Positions 1 through 9,846 are shown, counted from the first letter of the stretch. The stretch: 56,465 nt of DNA from Methanomicrobiales archaeon (GCA_029907705.1 JARYLJ010000009.1:1-56465), one strand, 5' to 3'. The notes: a model not told the origin generated them from the sequence alone. Made by a program: numbers and translations.

Positions 1-36
1 TTTCTTTTTTTCGCACGATGAAAAATACCTTTCTTT

Positions 37-165
37 TACTGTTAATCGCATGATGCATGTACTTCTTGATCCCGGATCATATTGTGGCAATTTTTCCATG
101 CGGGGGAATTGCATACTGCCGTATTGTCCGGGAAGGTGCCATTGCCAGGGCTGGTGTCCCGCCCA
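37..165. other. Left-edge non-coding sequence
   Basis: The first 165 bases hold T-rich runs (TTTCTTTTTT at 1-10) and no supported gene. They lie downstream of the minus-strand tRNA methyltransferase; the poly-A on its strand is not a T-tract, so termination there is not evident. Confidence 0.3.
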
Positions 166-1125
166 TCACTCCTTCTCCAGCACCATGATCCTCCTCGTGA
201 GGCTCTTGTGGATGCGCTGTTCGTGGAACTGGAGGACCGTGGCCAATCCGACGACGAGTGGACGCGCATCCACGTGCGTCACCACCACGGCCCTCCGCCC
301 CTTCTTCAGGACCCTCACGATCTCCCGGACGATGCCTGCGTAGAGGGAAGCCACTGAATTCCCATGGATCGATACGGACTGTCCGTACGGGAGGTCTGTC
401 ACCACCGCGTCGATCGTGGAATCCCTGATCGGGAGCGCGCTCGCATCGTGCCGGATCACGTCTGCCCCGGGGAGGTTCGCGAGCGTCCCGAGGATCATCG
501 AGCGATCCGCATCCCCTCCAAGCACCCTCGCACCGACCAGATTCGCCTCGAGCAGAATTCCCCCCGTGCCGCAGCATGGATCGAGCAGGATCTCGTTCTC
601 CTGCACGAGAGAGAGGTTCACCATCGCCCGCGCGTACTTCGGTCGCATCACACCCGGATGAAAGAAGGGCCTTCTCAGGGGATTGCGGTACTCGAAGGAG
701 GAACGGTCGATGGCGGCGATCACCTTCCCCAGATAAAAACGGTCCCCGGAAACGAGCCCCCGGTACTCGGCTTCAGGCGCCTCCAGATCGACCCTCCCGT
801 GGATCATGCTACCGATGAGCCTCTCCAGCGCGGTATTCGAGAGCTCGCATGGTGACCCCTGGATCCTTCTCACCCTGACGGAGAAGGTTCCCTTCGCCTC
901 CTCTCCCAGTTCCCGAAGGAGTCCCATGATACCGGCCTTCGTCGCGGGAGCATCGCCCAGATGCACCATCACATGATGCACAAGCGAGAGCCTGCCGGTT
1001 CTGCCTGCATCCTCCACATCCGCCACGGCGACCTGAGGCGCGAACGCAACGATCCGCCCGACGCATTCGATTTCCGCGAACGGGAGCGTGGGGTGCTCAC
1101 CGGAGAGCTCGAATAGGAGCCTCAC
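166..1125 (-). CDS. tRNA (guanine(10)-N2)-dimethyltransferase (Trm11/Trm-G10 type)
   Basis: The product would methylate N2 of G10 in tRNA using S-adenosylmethionine. The 319-residue protein has an N-terminal THUMP-like RNA-binding region (about residues 1-150), then a Rossmann methyltransferase domain with the SAM motif DPCCGTGG at residues 182-189 and the amino-methyltransferase catalytic motif TDLPYG at 243-248. This layout and length fit archaeal Trm-G10. It lies 9 nt downstream of a coiled-coil gene on the same strand and is probably cotranscribed with it. The family is clear; the exact target base is inferred from the family. Confidence 0.88.
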   Translation of the reverse strand: MRLLFELSGEHPTLPFAEIECVGRIVAFAPQVAVADVEDAGRTGRLSLVHHVMVHLGDAPATKAGIMGLLRELGEEAKGTFSVRVRRIQGSPCELSNTALERLIGSMIHGRVDLEAPEAEYRGLVSGDRFYLGKVIAAIDRSSFEYRNPLRRPFFHPGVMRPKYARAMVNLSLVQENEILLDPCCGTGGILLEANLVGARVLGGDADRSMILGTLANLPGADVIRHDASALPIRDSTIDAVVTDLPYGQSVSIHGNSVASLYAGIVREIVRVLKKGRRAVVVTHVDARPLVVGLATVLQFHEQRIHKSLTRRIMVLEKE

Positions 1126-1134
1126 CGCACCCCC

Positions 1135-1575
1135 TCATCGCGGCTTCCTTCTGAACAGGTCGTCTATCTCCATTATCGCAGGTTCTTCCTCCTGCCTTAC
1201 ATTCTTCGTCAGCTCCCTCCGCAGTTCTTCCAGCAGGCGGTGCTGTTCGGAGAGGTGGCCCTCCACCAGGTTCTTCTGCTCGTTCGTTGCCGCGGTGATC
1301 TTCTGGACCGCTGCCTCCAGCAGATCGAGACGCTCGCTGCCGGATGGTCGCGCCGGCTGCACCTGCTTCAGATCCATCACCATACCGCTGAGCCGGTTCA
1401 CCGTCGTCTCCAGCGCGGAGAGCCTCCTGTCATGTTCCCTCTGAACTTCGTACAGGCGGGAGAGATCGGAGATCGCCTCGCCGATACTGCGAAGCCTCTC
1501 TTCCATGGAATTCATCCTCGTTTTAAGGTCCGTTTCTGTCTCAAGTGGGAGGAACGGGTCCATCGCCAATGACAT
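1135..1575 (-). CDS. Coiled-coil protein of unknown function
   Basis: The product is 146 residues, rich in Glu, Arg and Leu, with long heptad-like stretches (roughly residues 15-130) and no cysteine or enzyme motif. I do not recognise a family. The start at 1575 follows a GGAGGG ribosome-site-like element only 1-2 nt away; an ATG at 1563 (product beginning MDPFLPL) is an alternative. A TATA-like TCATATATG lies near 1625-1634. It precedes the tRNA methyltransferase gene by 9 nt, so it may be a structural partner, but nothing in the sequence shows this. Confidence 0.6.
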   Translation of the reverse strand: MSLAMDPFLPLETETDLKTRMNSMEERLRSIGEAISDLSRLYEVQREHDRRLSALETTVNRLSGMVMDLKQVQPARPSGSERLDLLEAAVQKITAATNEQKNLVEGHLSEQHRLLEELRRELTKNVRQEEEPAIMEIDDLFRRKPR

Positions 1576-2061
1576 TCCCTCCGGTCCACTGATCCTATGC
1601 GCTCAGCGATGATGAGAGTTTTGCGTACATATATGACAATGCACCATTCCCTCATGCCCTCATTTGAGGTCATTTATGAGTCGACCCTCCGACTCGGAAC
1701 GGGCGAGGGACGATCGCAGGGATGCAGCGAATGTATCTGATCGGGTCGGGCGGAAGGTTCATCCAGCACCATCTGCCTGAGCCCGGGGCACGGGTGCGCA
1801 TCATCGCATCCCTCATCTGCCACAGGCGATGAATCCATCTTCCTCGCCATCGGCAGGATCATGGCGAAGCGCATCCCTCCATAAATAAAGGAAAAAAGCG
1901 GTCGCACAGGCGCCTCATGAGAGACGGCTGATCTGCTTCATGGCAAGAGTCCTGCAGGATCGACGGGGGGCCGAGAGCTCGTGTTGATCCATGGATGCGT
2001 GCAGGGTGATATCTGGGAGTAAGGCGCACCTATCATATCATCGTGATCAGGTGTGATCCGG
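1576..2061. other. Intergenic region between divergent genes, no gene seen
   Basis: About 490 bases separate the minus-strand coiled-coil gene from the plus-strand secreted protein gene. The stretch holds AT-rich promoter-like spots (around 1625-1634 and 1880-1900). An open frame of 77 codons on the minus strand (1674-1907) lacks a ribosome site and has no recognisable content. I see no RNA gene. Confidence 0.4.
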
Positions 2062-3087
2062 ATGCAATTTTTCCGTGAGCGTTCTTCCGGGAGCAGGGAA
2101 AGGGTTCCTGAACCTGCGACCCGTCTCTTTCTCCTCATGCTATTGGCCGCGCTGCTGGGAGTATCTCTCTATCCGATCCTGACAGCAATCGACCAGCGGC
2201 GGGACCCGGACGGCGATGGCCTCCCCAGCTACCAGGATCCCCACCCTTTCGAGTTCGACGAAGAGCTGGACAGCGACGGGGACGGGTGGACGAACGGCTA
2301 CGAACGCCTGATCGGGACCGCCCTCTGGAATGCCGATCAGGACGGCGATGGCCTCAGAGACGGTGGTGACGAGGACGGCGACGGGATGAGCAACTGGTTC
2401 GAGAGGAACATCGGGGGTCTGAATCCGCAGGAGAAGAACGAACGGTTCTATGTCCAGCTGATCTCTTTTCCCCTGCCATCCTCTGACGAGGAGTGGAACA
2501 GGCGCTACTGGCTCGATTACCAGGGTATCGGAGAGGATGACCTTATCGTGCGTTACTCGGTCACATACGAAGAGTTCATCGCCGTGATCCATGAACTCGA
2601 GCAGAGTGCAACCGACCAGAGCCTCATCTTTTTCTACCTGAAGACCCACGGGACCGGATCTGACGCATCAGAGCCGTCCCTCTGCTTCGCGAACGTCACG
2701 GATCCTTCCAGAGCAGACATCTGCGGTGAATTCATCACTTACCGCGAACTCGACTCGCTCCTCGATCGTATTCCATGCCACCGCATGATGATCGCGTACT
2801 CGTCCTGCGCCGGGGAGAGTGCCCTCGACATCCTCGAAGAAGGGCGATGCCCGCGGGTGACACTTTCGCTGATGGGTTCCACCGTGGGCATACCCGCGGA
2901 CCATGCCCTCCAGGTGGCGATGCGGAATCCGGACGGATACTTTGCCGTCGCGGATCTGATCAACCTGCTCGAACAGAGCAGAGGAGAAAGGGGCGAAGGA
3001 GGCTTCAGGGACTCTCACCGCATCGCCGGTTCCTTCTATTTTGGAGATCAGTACAATAGATTGCTTCCCTCGTCTGACATGGGGTGA
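2062..3087 (+). CDS. Secreted or membrane-anchored protein with calcium-type repeats and caspase-fold-like (clan CD) peptidase domain
   Basis: The 341-residue product starts with a basic N-terminus and one hydrophobic segment (about residues 21-43), so the rest should face outward. Four aspartate-rich repeats of the thrombospondin-3/dockerin calcium-loop type follow (DPDGDGL, DSDGDGW, DQDGDGL, DEDGDGM, residues 48-109). The C-terminal half has a hydrophobic strand ending in KTHG (His196) and a second ending in AYSSCAG (Cys249). This is the spacing and context of the His-Gly/Cys dyad of clan CD peptidases (caspase, legumain, gingipain). ATG 2062 is preferred over GTG 2053 because GGTGTGAT sits 5 nt upstream. 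Peptidase activity is inferred, not shown. Confidence 0.6.
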   Translation: MQFFRERSSGSRERVPEPATRLFLLMLLAALLGVSLYPILTAIDQRRDPDGDGLPSYQDPHPFEFDEELDSDGDGWTNGYERLIGTALWNADQDGDGLRDGGDEDGDGMSNWFERNIGGLNPQEKNERFYVQLISFPLPSSDEEWNRRYWLDYQGIGEDDLIVRYSVTYEEFIAVIHELEQSATDQSLIFFYLKTHGTGSDASEPSLCFANVTDPSRADICGEFITYRELDSLLDRIPCHRMMIAYSSCAGESALDILEEGRCPRVTLSLMGSTVGIPADHALQVAMRNPDGYFAVADLINLLEQSRGERGEGGFRDSHRIAGSFYFGDQYNRLLPSSDMG

Positions 3088-3128
3088 GGGGCCCTCCTGC
3101 AGTTATATCTTCCATGAGGTCGGATCTG

Positions 3129-4619
3129 ATGAATATGAGATGGGCGCTGCTCTCTGTGTGGGACAAGAAGGGGATTGTGGAGCTGGCAAGAACGCTCGAA
3201 AGGCAAGGTTTCAGGATACTCGCATCCGGAGGTACCGCGAAGATGCTCGGAGAAGGCGGAGTTGAGATTCAGCCAATCGAGGACTATACCGGTTTTCCCG
3301 AGATGATGGATGGCCGAGTGAAGACGCTTCATCCCCGGATACATGGAGGCCTGCTGGGGAGGCGCGGGGTGGACGATGCGGTGATGGAGAGGCACGGTAT
3401 CAGGCGCATCGAACTACTCGCGGTGAACCTGTACCCCTTCGAGGCGATGAGCGAGCAGGGCCTCACGCTCGAGGAGCTGGTGGAGTTCATCGATATCGGC
3501 GGCCCGGCGATGATCAGGGCAGCGGCGAAGAACTATCGCGATGTGGCCGTGCTGGTCGATCCCTCGGACTACACGATGGCGATGGAGGCGCTGGATCGGG
3601 GAGGATTCACTTTGGAAGAACGATTTTTGCTGGCGAAGAAGGCCTTTGCACGCACGGCCGGCTACGATGCGGCGATCAGCAATTACCTCCATTCGCTGGA
3701 GAGCGAATTCCCGCAGGATCTCTTCCTTCACTACCGTAACGGGAGGCCGCTACGCTACGGGGAGAACCCGCACCAGAAGGGGGCGGTGTACGGCGAGAAG
3801 GGGATCGCGGGCGCGGTGCCATTCCAGGGGAAGGAGATGTCGTACAACAACTACCTCGACCTCGACGCGGGTGTGAGACTGCTCCGGGAGTTCGGGGAGT
3901 GCTGCACCGCCGTGATCAAGCACAATAACCCCAGCGGTCTGGCGGTGGCGGAAGACCCCCTCTCGAGCTACATCGCGGCACGCGACGCAGATCCGGTGTC
4001 TGCCTATGGCTCCATCGTCGCCTTCAACAGGGGCATAGATGCGGCGGTGGCGAGGGAGCTCTGCCGCACCTTCGTCGAGGTGGTGATCGCCCCGTCGTTC
4101 ACACAGGAGGCGTTTGTGGAGTTTGGAAAGAAACCGAACATACGCATCCTGCAGCTGCCGCCGGCCTCTCCCATGATCGAGGTGAGGAGCATCGATGGGG
4201 GCATACTCGCGCAGAAGACCCCTCCCCATCAGGAGGAGTGGAAGGTGGTGACAGATCGATCCCCCGATCAGGAGGAGGAGAGGGCACTGAAAATCGCCTG
4301 GAGGGTATGCAAACACACGAAGAGCAATGCGATCGTGATCGCAGGCAGGGACAGGACGTATGGTATAGGGGCAGGTCAGACGAGCCGGGTGGATGCGGCG
4401 AAGATCGCGATACAGAAGTCGCTCGTCCCATTGAAGGATGCGGCCGTCGCATCCGATGCGTTCCTCCCCTTCCCCGACACACTCGAACTGGTGGCGGAGG
4501 CGGGAGCTACTGCCCTGATTCAGCCCGGGGGCTCGATACGGGACGATCTGGTGATCCAGGCAGCAGACCGCCTGGGAGTCGCGATGGTCTTTACGGGCAC
4601 GAGGTACTTCAGGCACTGA
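3129..4619 (+). CDS. purH: Bifunctional AICAR formyltransferase / IMP cyclohydrolase
   Basis: PurH carries out the last two steps of IMP synthesis: formyl transfer from 10-formyl-tetrahydrofolate to AICAR, then ring closure. The 496-residue product has the N-terminal MGS-like IMP cyclohydrolase domain (LSVWDKKG, ASGGTAKML, KTLHPRIHGGLLG). The C-terminal AICARFT domain follows (RYGENPHQKG, KHNNPSG, SAYGSIVAFN). The start at 3129 is chosen because GAGGTCGG lies 5 nt upstream and the homologous domain begins there; the frame is open further upstream to 3084. A TATA-like TTATATCT lies at about 3102-3109. Many methanogens use the unrelated PurP and PurO for these steps, so a fused bacterial-type PurH is a patchy archaeal trait. 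Confidence 0.96.
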   Translation: MNMRWALLSVWDKKGIVELARTLERQGFRILASGGTAKMLGEGGVEIQPIEDYTGFPEMMDGRVKTLHPRIHGGLLGRRGVDDAVMERHGIRRIELLAVNLYPFEAMSEQGLTLEELVEFIDIGGPAMIRAAAKNYRDVAVLVDPSDYTMAMEALDRGGFTLEERFLLAKKAFARTAGYDAAISNYLHSLESEFPQDLFLHYRNGRPLRYGENPHQKGAVYGEKGIAGAVPFQGKEMSYNNYLDLDAGVRLLREFGECCTAVIKHNNPSGLAVAEDPLSSYIAARDADPVSAYGSIVAFNRGIDAAVARELCRTFVEVVIAPSFTQEAFVEFGKKPNIRILQLPPASPMIEVRSIDGGILAQKTPPHQEEWKVVTDRSPDQEEERALKIAWRVCKHTKSNAIVIAGRDRTYGIGAGQTSRVDAAKIAIQKSLVPLKDAAVASDAFLPFPDTLELVAEAGATALIQPGGSIRDDLVIQAADRLGVAMVFTGTRYFRH

Positions 4620-4631
4620 CGCTGGATTGGG

Positions 4632-4637
4632 TTTTTT
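4632..4637 (+). terminator. Oligo-T terminator after purH
   Basis: A run of six T lies 13 nt past the purH stop, flanked by a short inverted repeat (GGAT ... ATCC). Archaeal termination at U-runs makes this a reasonable terminator. Confidence 0.5.
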
Positions 4638-5188
4638 ATCCAGAGACCCCACCCCTCAATCTCGCCGCCGCCTGATTGGTTACGGCCCTCTGTACCTGCA
4701 GCAGGGTTCGTTTGCAGGTGATCACCGATCACCGGGTGCAGAAGGGGTCTCGGGACCGCACCGGCCTCGTATGGCGGGTGATGGATATTGCGTCGCGGGA
4801 TCGACGATCCGGATTCAATAAAAAACATAAGCTGTGAAGGAAAATATCGACGAAATGAGGCCAATTCAACGATTTTTCGAGATGCAAAAAGAATCGGCCA
4901 TCGGCGGGTCTCGTGACATACTCGCATGCGGCCGTGACTGCCGGATCCTGCAGGAGATGCCAAGTATATCGTCTGAATGGTTTCTTCCTGCAAGATCATC
5001 CGCCGCGAGGAGGGATGGACGTACGTGATTTCAGGGCCAGCGGTAACCTCCCGGGCCAGTCGAGATCGATCAGAATTACCAATGTGACAGGGGGAGTGGA
5101 TCGGGGCGTTCACGACTCAGCACAGCAGGATCCATCATGGCGGGTAATTTTTTCTATGGTGGCAGCAAAGGCACGATTGGGTGAGCAC
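4638..5188. other. Intergenic region upstream of the YjbQ gene
   Basis: About 550 bases hold no convincing gene. An AT-rich, promoter-like stretch (AATAAAAAACATAAG, about 4816-4830) is followed by open frames without family resemblance. The YjbQ frame is open back to 4913, but homology begins only at about 5189. Confidence 0.4.
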
Positions 5189-5590
5189 GTGAAGTGGACG
5201 AGGATTGAGGTCGGGACCGATACGAAAACCCAGCTCGTCGATATCACAGCGATCGTGTCGGACGAAACGGCGAAGACGGGAGTGAAAAATGGTACCTGTT
5301 TCGTGTACATGCCGCATACGACAGCCGGTCTGACCATAAACGAGAATGCTGATCCCGAGGTGGCGAGGGACATTCTCACCGGCCTCGCTCGCCTGGTGCC
5401 GGTGAATGGGGACTATCGTCATGCTGAAGGGAACTCCGATGCCCATATCAAGGCTTCCCTCGTGGGATCGTCCCTTATGGTGCCGATCATCGATGGCCGG
5501 CTGGCCCTCGGAACCTGGCAGGCCCTCTACTTCTGCGAGTTCGACGGCCCCCGGCACCGGCATCTGCTGATCGGAACTGCAGGCGAGTAG
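5189..5590 (+). CDS. YjbQ / UPF0047 family protein
   Basis: This 133-residue protein belongs to the YjbQ (UPF0047) family of small trimeric beta-rich proteins, whose bacterial members have weak thiamin-phosphate synthase activity; the true role is unclear. Visible family signatures are LVDIT, MPHTTAGLTINENAD, the histidine-containing YRHAEGNSDAHIKASLVG, and GTWQALYFCEFDGPR near the C-terminus. GTG 5189 is preferred: GGGTGAG lies 4 nt upstream and it gives the usual family length. An in-frame ATG at 5156 would add 11 residues. The gene stands alone. Confidence 0.85.
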   Translation: MKWTRIEVGTDTKTQLVDITAIVSDETAKTGVKNGTCFVYMPHTTAGLTINENADPEVARDILTGLARLVPVNGDYRHAEGNSDAHIKASLVGSSLMVPIIDGRLALGTWQALYFCEFDGPRHRHLLIGTAGE

Positions 5591-5949
5591 GTGGCTGATC
5601 TCTCTGCCTGAACCCATTCGTGGAGAAGGTGTGACCAAATGCGGCCGGATCCGCTGCAGCCAGGGCGGGGTGGCTTTTATGGGTCCGACGGGTTCTTCGT
5701 CGTCCACTCGAGATTGCCCTGTGAAGTGGATCTATCCAAAAGAGATGGGATGGAGATGGAGGGGAGAATCACACCCTTTCGCCTCTGCGTTCGGGAGCCT
5801 GGAGATCCTCCCTGCCGTACTGACGGGGCAGAATATGGCCGCCTGCACGGGGCAATCACCGTATGAACTCGCATCGCCCCTTCCTGAAATCCAGATATAG
5901 GCATTATATACCGCAATGGCAGAATTGATTCTGTGGCAGGAGTGTAATC
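5591..5949. other. Intergenic region, promoter of the small gene at its 3' end
   Basis: About 360 bases without a supported gene. Near the right end a TATA-like GCATTATATACC (about 5900-5912) and an AGGAG ribosome site precede the small gene at 5950. Other open frames here look random. Confidence 0.4.
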
Positions 5950-6171
5950 ATGCCGTACCGATGGAAGAAGAAGATCGATGTGGATGAAGCAATCGTGGTG
6001 ATCATGAATTCGCTCGACAAGAGCGGGAGTCTGCCGAACTGGCTGGTGAGTACTGTCAAAGGGGCGATCGCGGATTCGGATCCCGCGATGGCGAGGTACT
6101 TCTTCGAACAGGTGAAGAAGCACGTCCCGAAGGCATTCCATCACTTCGAGGAGGACTCCACGAAGATCTGA
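5950..6171 (+). CDS. Small basic protein of unknown function
   Basis: A 73-residue product with many Lys, His and Phe residues, probably helical, with no signal peptide or membrane segment. I do not recognise the family. The gene is well supported as real: ATATA promoter element about 45 nt upstream, AGGAG ribosome site, and codon use like its neighbours. It converges on thrS, with an AT-rich stretch of about 45 nt between the two stops. Confidence 0.6.
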   Translation: MPYRWKKKIDVDEAIVVIMNSLDKSGSLPNWLVSTVKGAIADSDPAMARYFFEQVKKHVPKAFHHFEEDSTKI

Positions 6172-6217
6172 AGAGAGGTAATAAAATTTAATTTCCCAAT
6201 TTTCTTCCCCATTCACT

Positions 6218-8047
6218 TCAGATATACCTCGCCTTGAGAGAGAGCTTTACCGGCGTATAAAGGGGCCTTACCGGTTTTCCTGCGATCTCGTGCAGGACGA
6301 CCTCGCAGAGCCTTTCAGGGCTCATATGTTCCCGATAGGGCCTGTTCTTCATGGATCTCCCCCGTATCGTCACGGTAAGCGAGTGGTTTTCCATCTCCTG
6401 ATCGCCGATGACCGCCACATACGGTATCCAGTCGCTGCCCGCCATCCTGATCTTCTTGTTCATGCTCTCCTCCCGATCGTCGATATCCGCACGTATGCCG
6501 GCTTTTGCGAGCATGCGACAGACCTCCTCTGCGAAGACCATATGCCTCTCCGCGATCGGGACGATCCTCACCTGCGTGGGTGAGAGCCAGGTGGGGAGCT
6601 TCGGGAGTTCCTGCGTCGAGGTGTTCTCGAGCAGTGCGCAGATCACCCGTTCGATGCTCCCGGTGGGAGAGCAGTGCAGAATGGGCGGATGGATCCTCCT
6701 GCCCCCCTCCACGAAGGAGATGTCGAAACGCTCCGAGCTCTCCACGTCAATCTGGACGGTCGGGTTCTCGATCGGCCGCCCCTGCCCGTCGATGGCGGCG
6801 AGGTCGACCTTCGCGACCCAGTAGTGTACCCTCTCTCCCAGGATCTCGACGAGCATGGGGACGCCAGAGAGCTGCACGATCTTCTGGACCCATGCACTGT
6901 ATTCTGCGTAAAAGTCCTTCGTACACCGAAAGACGCCCACCAGGGTGGTATCGAGATCCCTTCCGCTCTGCCATCCCATCGCCAGCTGCTCCTCGAAGCA
7001 CTCCAATGCCTCCTCCATGTTTCGGCAGAGCGTATGCATATCCGGCATGGTGAAGGCCCGGAGCCTCTTTAACCCGATCACCTCCCCCTTCTGTTCGTGC
7101 CTGAAGGAGTAGGTGGAGAGCTCGTACATCTTCAGGGGCAGGTTATTCGGTGATATGTGCATGCTGTGCATGATCGAGAACATCCCGAAGCATGCGGCAA
7201 ACCTGAGCATCATGTCCCTGTTACCGCTCCTGAACCGGTACTGCCTCTCCCCGAACTTTGCCGCATGCTCGTATATCGCCCGATCGTCGAGATCGTACAT
7301 CACCGGCGTCTCCACAGGATACGCGCCATAGGCGAGGACCTTTGCCAGCACATAATCCGCGAGCAGGTCCCTGACCAGCTTCCCCTTCGGGAGCCACCGG
7401 AGGTGTCCTACATCGCTCCTGGGTTCGTAATCCACCAGCTCCTTGCCGCGCATCAGCTCTACATGGATCGGTTCGCCTCCTGCGGGCGCGGGGAGGCCGA
7501 GTTCCTTCTTAATCAGGGAGCCAAAGGAGGAATCGTCGATGAAGGCCTCCACTTCCTTCCTGCTGCCGTCCGGAGCAAGGACGAACCACTCGTGGGTCAC
7601 CTCACGTTTTCCTGCCTTCGCCACACCCTCGCCGGGCACGATTCTTTTGGAGAGCTCCGAGAGCGGGTGACCCCTGCAGGAGAGGTTGAACGCTTTGTAC
7701 CACCCGAAGGGGGCCCTCTTTACCTCGATCTTGGAGAGGCGGATCTCCTGCTCGAGCATGTTGAGAACGGCAACTGCCGTCTCCTGGTGCGCAAGATCGC
7801 TGCTCAGATGAGCGTACGGGTAGAGGACTACACGATCCGTGCCCAGCTTCCCTGCCGTCCCCGCAATCTCCTCTGCTGCTGCCTTCGCCACCCCCTCCGG
7901 ATCCTCCTCGTCCGGACTCTCCACTGCACAGAATGCAACGAGTGCGTTCTCCACAGAGCCGGAGAGGTCCACCCCCTCTTCCGCGAACTCCGTCTTTTCC
8001 CTCGCCTGGTATGAGAAATGATCGGTGTGAATCAGAAGAATCTGCAT
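6218..8047 (-). CDS. thrS: Threonyl-tRNA synthetase, archaeal type
   Basis: ThrRS charges tRNA-Thr with threonine. The 609-residue protein has the archaeal N-terminal editing domain of the D-aminoacyl-tRNA deacylase fold (about residues 1-145), which removes serine from mischarged tRNA. The class II catalytic core follows, with motif 2 FRHEQ at 315-319, Cys286 and His338 in the zinc-site regions, and a motif 3 segment PTGSIERVI. The C-terminal anticodon-binding domain spans about residues 510-609. ATG 8047 is preceded by a CGGAG site and a TATA-like TTTATTAGG about 50 nt upstream. It is a single-gene unit. Confidence 0.96.
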   Translation of the reverse strand: MQILLIHTDHFSYQAREKTEFAEEGVDLSGSVENALVAFCAVESPDEEDPEGVAKAAAEEIAGTAGKLGTDRVVLYPYAHLSSDLAHQETAVAVLNMLEQEIRLSKIEVKRAPFGWYKAFNLSCRGHPLSELSKRIVPGEGVAKAGKREVTHEWFVLAPDGSRKEVEAFIDDSSFGSLIKKELGLPAPAGGEPIHVELMRGKELVDYEPRSDVGHLRWLPKGKLVRDLLADYVLAKVLAYGAYPVETPVMYDLDDRAIYEHAAKFGERQYRFRSGNRDMMLRFAACFGMFSIMHSMHISPNNLPLKMYELSTYSFRHEQKGEVIGLKRLRAFTMPDMHTLCRNMEEALECFEEQLAMGWQSGRDLDTTLVGVFRCTKDFYAEYSAWVQKIVQLSGVPMLVEILGERVHYWVAKVDLAAIDGQGRPIENPTVQIDVESSERFDISFVEGGRRIHPPILHCSPTGSIERVICALLENTSTQELPKLPTWLSPTQVRIVPIAERHMVFAEEVCRMLAKAGIRADIDDREESMNKKIRMAGSDWIPYVAVIGDQEMENHSLTVTIRGRSMKNRPYREHMSPERLCEVVLHEIAGKPVRPLYTPVKLSLKARYI

Positions 8048-8552
8048 GTCACTGCTCCGTCGTGATCCAGAACCGGATGTTCGTGCTACCCCCTAATAAA
8101 GGCAAAGGTGACTGTTCTGCACACCCCGGCAAGGGTGCACGCGGCGACTCGCCTGCATATTCCGTCTCAAGGAGGGCTCGCATACCTCACCCATACCGCG
8201 GGAATCCGTGGGTTTCATGGGTGGGTGGAGCGATCGGCGGATGGCAAGCGTGAGTTCCCGAAGGTGCGATCGATTTTTCCCTGATGCTACTGCCGAAGAT
8301 GAAGAGGTGAGCGGGCCTTCGCCATCACCGATTGCTCCTGGAGGCGACGGCTAATATATTCCGCTTCACTCCGACAACGGAAAGGAGCGGCCCGCACACC
8401 ATACAGCGCTCTGGCGGGGGATGGCATTTCATCTCCCATCAAGAGGGGCACGGCCCCCCCTTCCCGAGGGGGCCCTGAGATCTGGCAGGATCAAACAGGA
8501 GTTCCAGCATCGGATCTCGTCCTGAAAAAGGTTCGAATGCGGCAATCACAGG
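8048..8552. other. Intergenic region between dcd end and thrS start
   Basis: About 505 bases. The right-hand promoter side of thrS contains TTTATTAGG on the minus strand (8092-8100). Near 8452-8474 there is a 7-bp GC hairpin (GGCCCCC / GGGGGCC, 9-nt loop) downstream of dcd, without a T tail. No gene-like frame is convincing. Confidence 0.4.
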
Positions 8553-9107
8553 TCAAATGCGCGGGTTTTCGTAGTACCTGGAGAGGGTCGCCTGCCTCTG
8601 ATTCATGTACTTCGCATCCGCCTTCAGGAAATACGGCCTCTCTGCCTTCTCGGTGGTGTAGAAGACCAGCTGACCGACCGGCATACCTGCATACACCCGC
8701 ACCGGCCTCTGGTTCGCGTTGCACATCTCCAGCGTGATCGAACCCCTGAATCCAGCGTCGATCCACCCACCGGTCTGATGCAGTTCGATGCCGAGGCGCG
8801 CGATGCTGCTCTTTCCCTCTATGCTCGCGACGATGTCATCCGGTAGTTCAATCACCTCGAGCGTCTCGCTCAGCACAAACTGACCGGGCTGGAGAACCAT
8901 GGATGTCGCCCTCAGTTCGTTTACATCCGCATCGATCGTCTCCCTCGCATAGGGATCTATCACCCGCTCGCCCGGAGTGTACCACACGAAGTGATCCCCG
9001 AGCCTTATGTCCAGCGAGTTCGGCTGTATCATCGCGGGGTCGAATGGATCGACCCTGATGAAACCCCTCCTGATGCGATCGTGGATCTGCCAGTCGACGA
9101 GTATCAT
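8553..9107 (-). CDS. dcd: dCTP deaminase (possibly bifunctional dCTP deaminase/dUTPase)
   Basis: The enzyme deaminates dCTP to dUTP, feeding dTTP synthesis; some archaeal members also hydrolyse dUTP to dUMP. The 184-residue product shows [10 protein letters not shown], the nucleotide-binding [10 protein letters not shown], and [13 protein letters not shown] with the catalytic-region Asp/Glu and glycine-rich turn (residues about 97-121). The start ATG overlaps the trmJ stop by 4 nt (ATGA), giving translational coupling. It is the last gene of the long minus-strand run that begins at gatC. Whether it is mono- or bifunctional cannot be read with certainty. Confidence 0.93.
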   Translation of the reverse strand: MILVDWQIHDRIRRGFIRVDPFDPAMIQPNSLDIRLGDHFVWYTPGERVIDPYARETIDADVNELRATSMVLQPGQFVLSETLEVIELPDDIVASIEGKSSIARLGIELHQTGGWIDAGFRGSITLEMCNANQRPVRVYAGMPVGQLVFYTTEKAERPYFLKADAKYMNQRQATLSRYYENPRI

Positions 9108-9829
9108 GGTGCCATGCACTCCTCCGCCCTTTCCTCCCCCCTCGCGATGTGCCACTCCGTCCTCCTGAGCAGGCCATGGAGTGTGCTCACCTCCCGGGTG
9201 GTCAGCTTCGTCCTGCCGAGGATGCGCCTGAGCAGGAGCATCGTCCGCCTCCTCTTGAAGGATGGGTGCTCTATTCTGTCCAGGAAATCGTTCAGGTGCG
9301 CATAGAGGCAGTCCATCTCCTGATGGGAGGCGAGTGGATAGGTGCCCCTGGAGAGGTTTGCCAGTTCGTAGCAGACGATGGCGACCGCATGCGAGAGGTT
9401 GAGGATGGGGTATTCCGCTGCGGCGGGGATGGTGCAGACGATGTCGCATTGCTCCACCTCCTCGTTGTTCAGCCCCCAGTTCTCCCTGCCGAAGAGAATG
9501 GATACCCTGCCCCCCAGATCGGAGACGATCTCCCTCACCTCACGGGGGGTGTAGTACGGCATCCTCATCGGCTTGCAGACCGTCATGTTCACGGCACCCG
9601 TCGTCGCGATGGTGAGGGAGCTCTCACGGTGCACCTGCTCGAACGAGCACCTCCTCGCATGCTCCAGCACATCTGTTGCATGGGAGGCGGCAATCCGCGC
9701 TTCGTCCCCGATTTCGCAGGCGTCCACGAGTACAAGCCGTGTGAACCCGAAGTTCTTCATCGCCCTGGCCGTGTAACCCACATTCCCCTGATAGAGCGCA
9801 CCGACGAGCACGATCTCAATTTCTGGCAT
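9104..9829 (-). CDS. trmJ: tRNA (cytidine-2'-O)-methyltransferase, TrmJ family (SPOUT)
   Basis: TrmJ 2'-O-methylates nucleotide 32 of tRNAs with S-adenosylmethionine. The 241-residue product opens with the SpoU motif [26 protein letters not shown] (first part at residues 3-20). Motif 2, [16 protein letters not shown], and motif 3, [18 protein letters not shown], carry the knotted SAM site. A basic C-terminal helix region follows. It starts 17 nt after the GGGP synthase stop and overlaps dcd. The modified position is inferred from the family. Confidence 0.88.
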   Translation of the reverse strand: MPEIEIVLVGALYQGNVGYTARAMKNFGFTRLVLVDACEIGDEARIAASHATDVLEHARRCSFEQVHRESSLTIATTGAVNMTVCKPMRMPYYTPREVREIVSDLGGRVSILFGRENWGLNNEEVEQCDIVCTIPAAAEYPILNLSHAVAIVCYELANLSRGTYPLASHQEMDCLYAHLNDFLDRIEHPSFKRRRTMLLLRRILGRTKLTTREVSTLHGLLRRTEWHIARGEERAEECMAP

Positions 9830-9846
9830 CCCGATGGATCACCGCT

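Noticed and set aside
1674-1907. A 77-codon minus-strand frame between the coiled-coil gene and the secreted protein gene
   Set aside because: No ribosome site or recognisable sequence; codon use looks random.
7157-8014. A 285-codon plus-strand frame opposite thrS
   Set aside because: Shadow of thrS; no family features.
8452-8474. GC hairpin downstream of dcd as a terminator
   Set aside because: The 7-bp stem is real but has no T tail on either strand, so I did not call a terminator.
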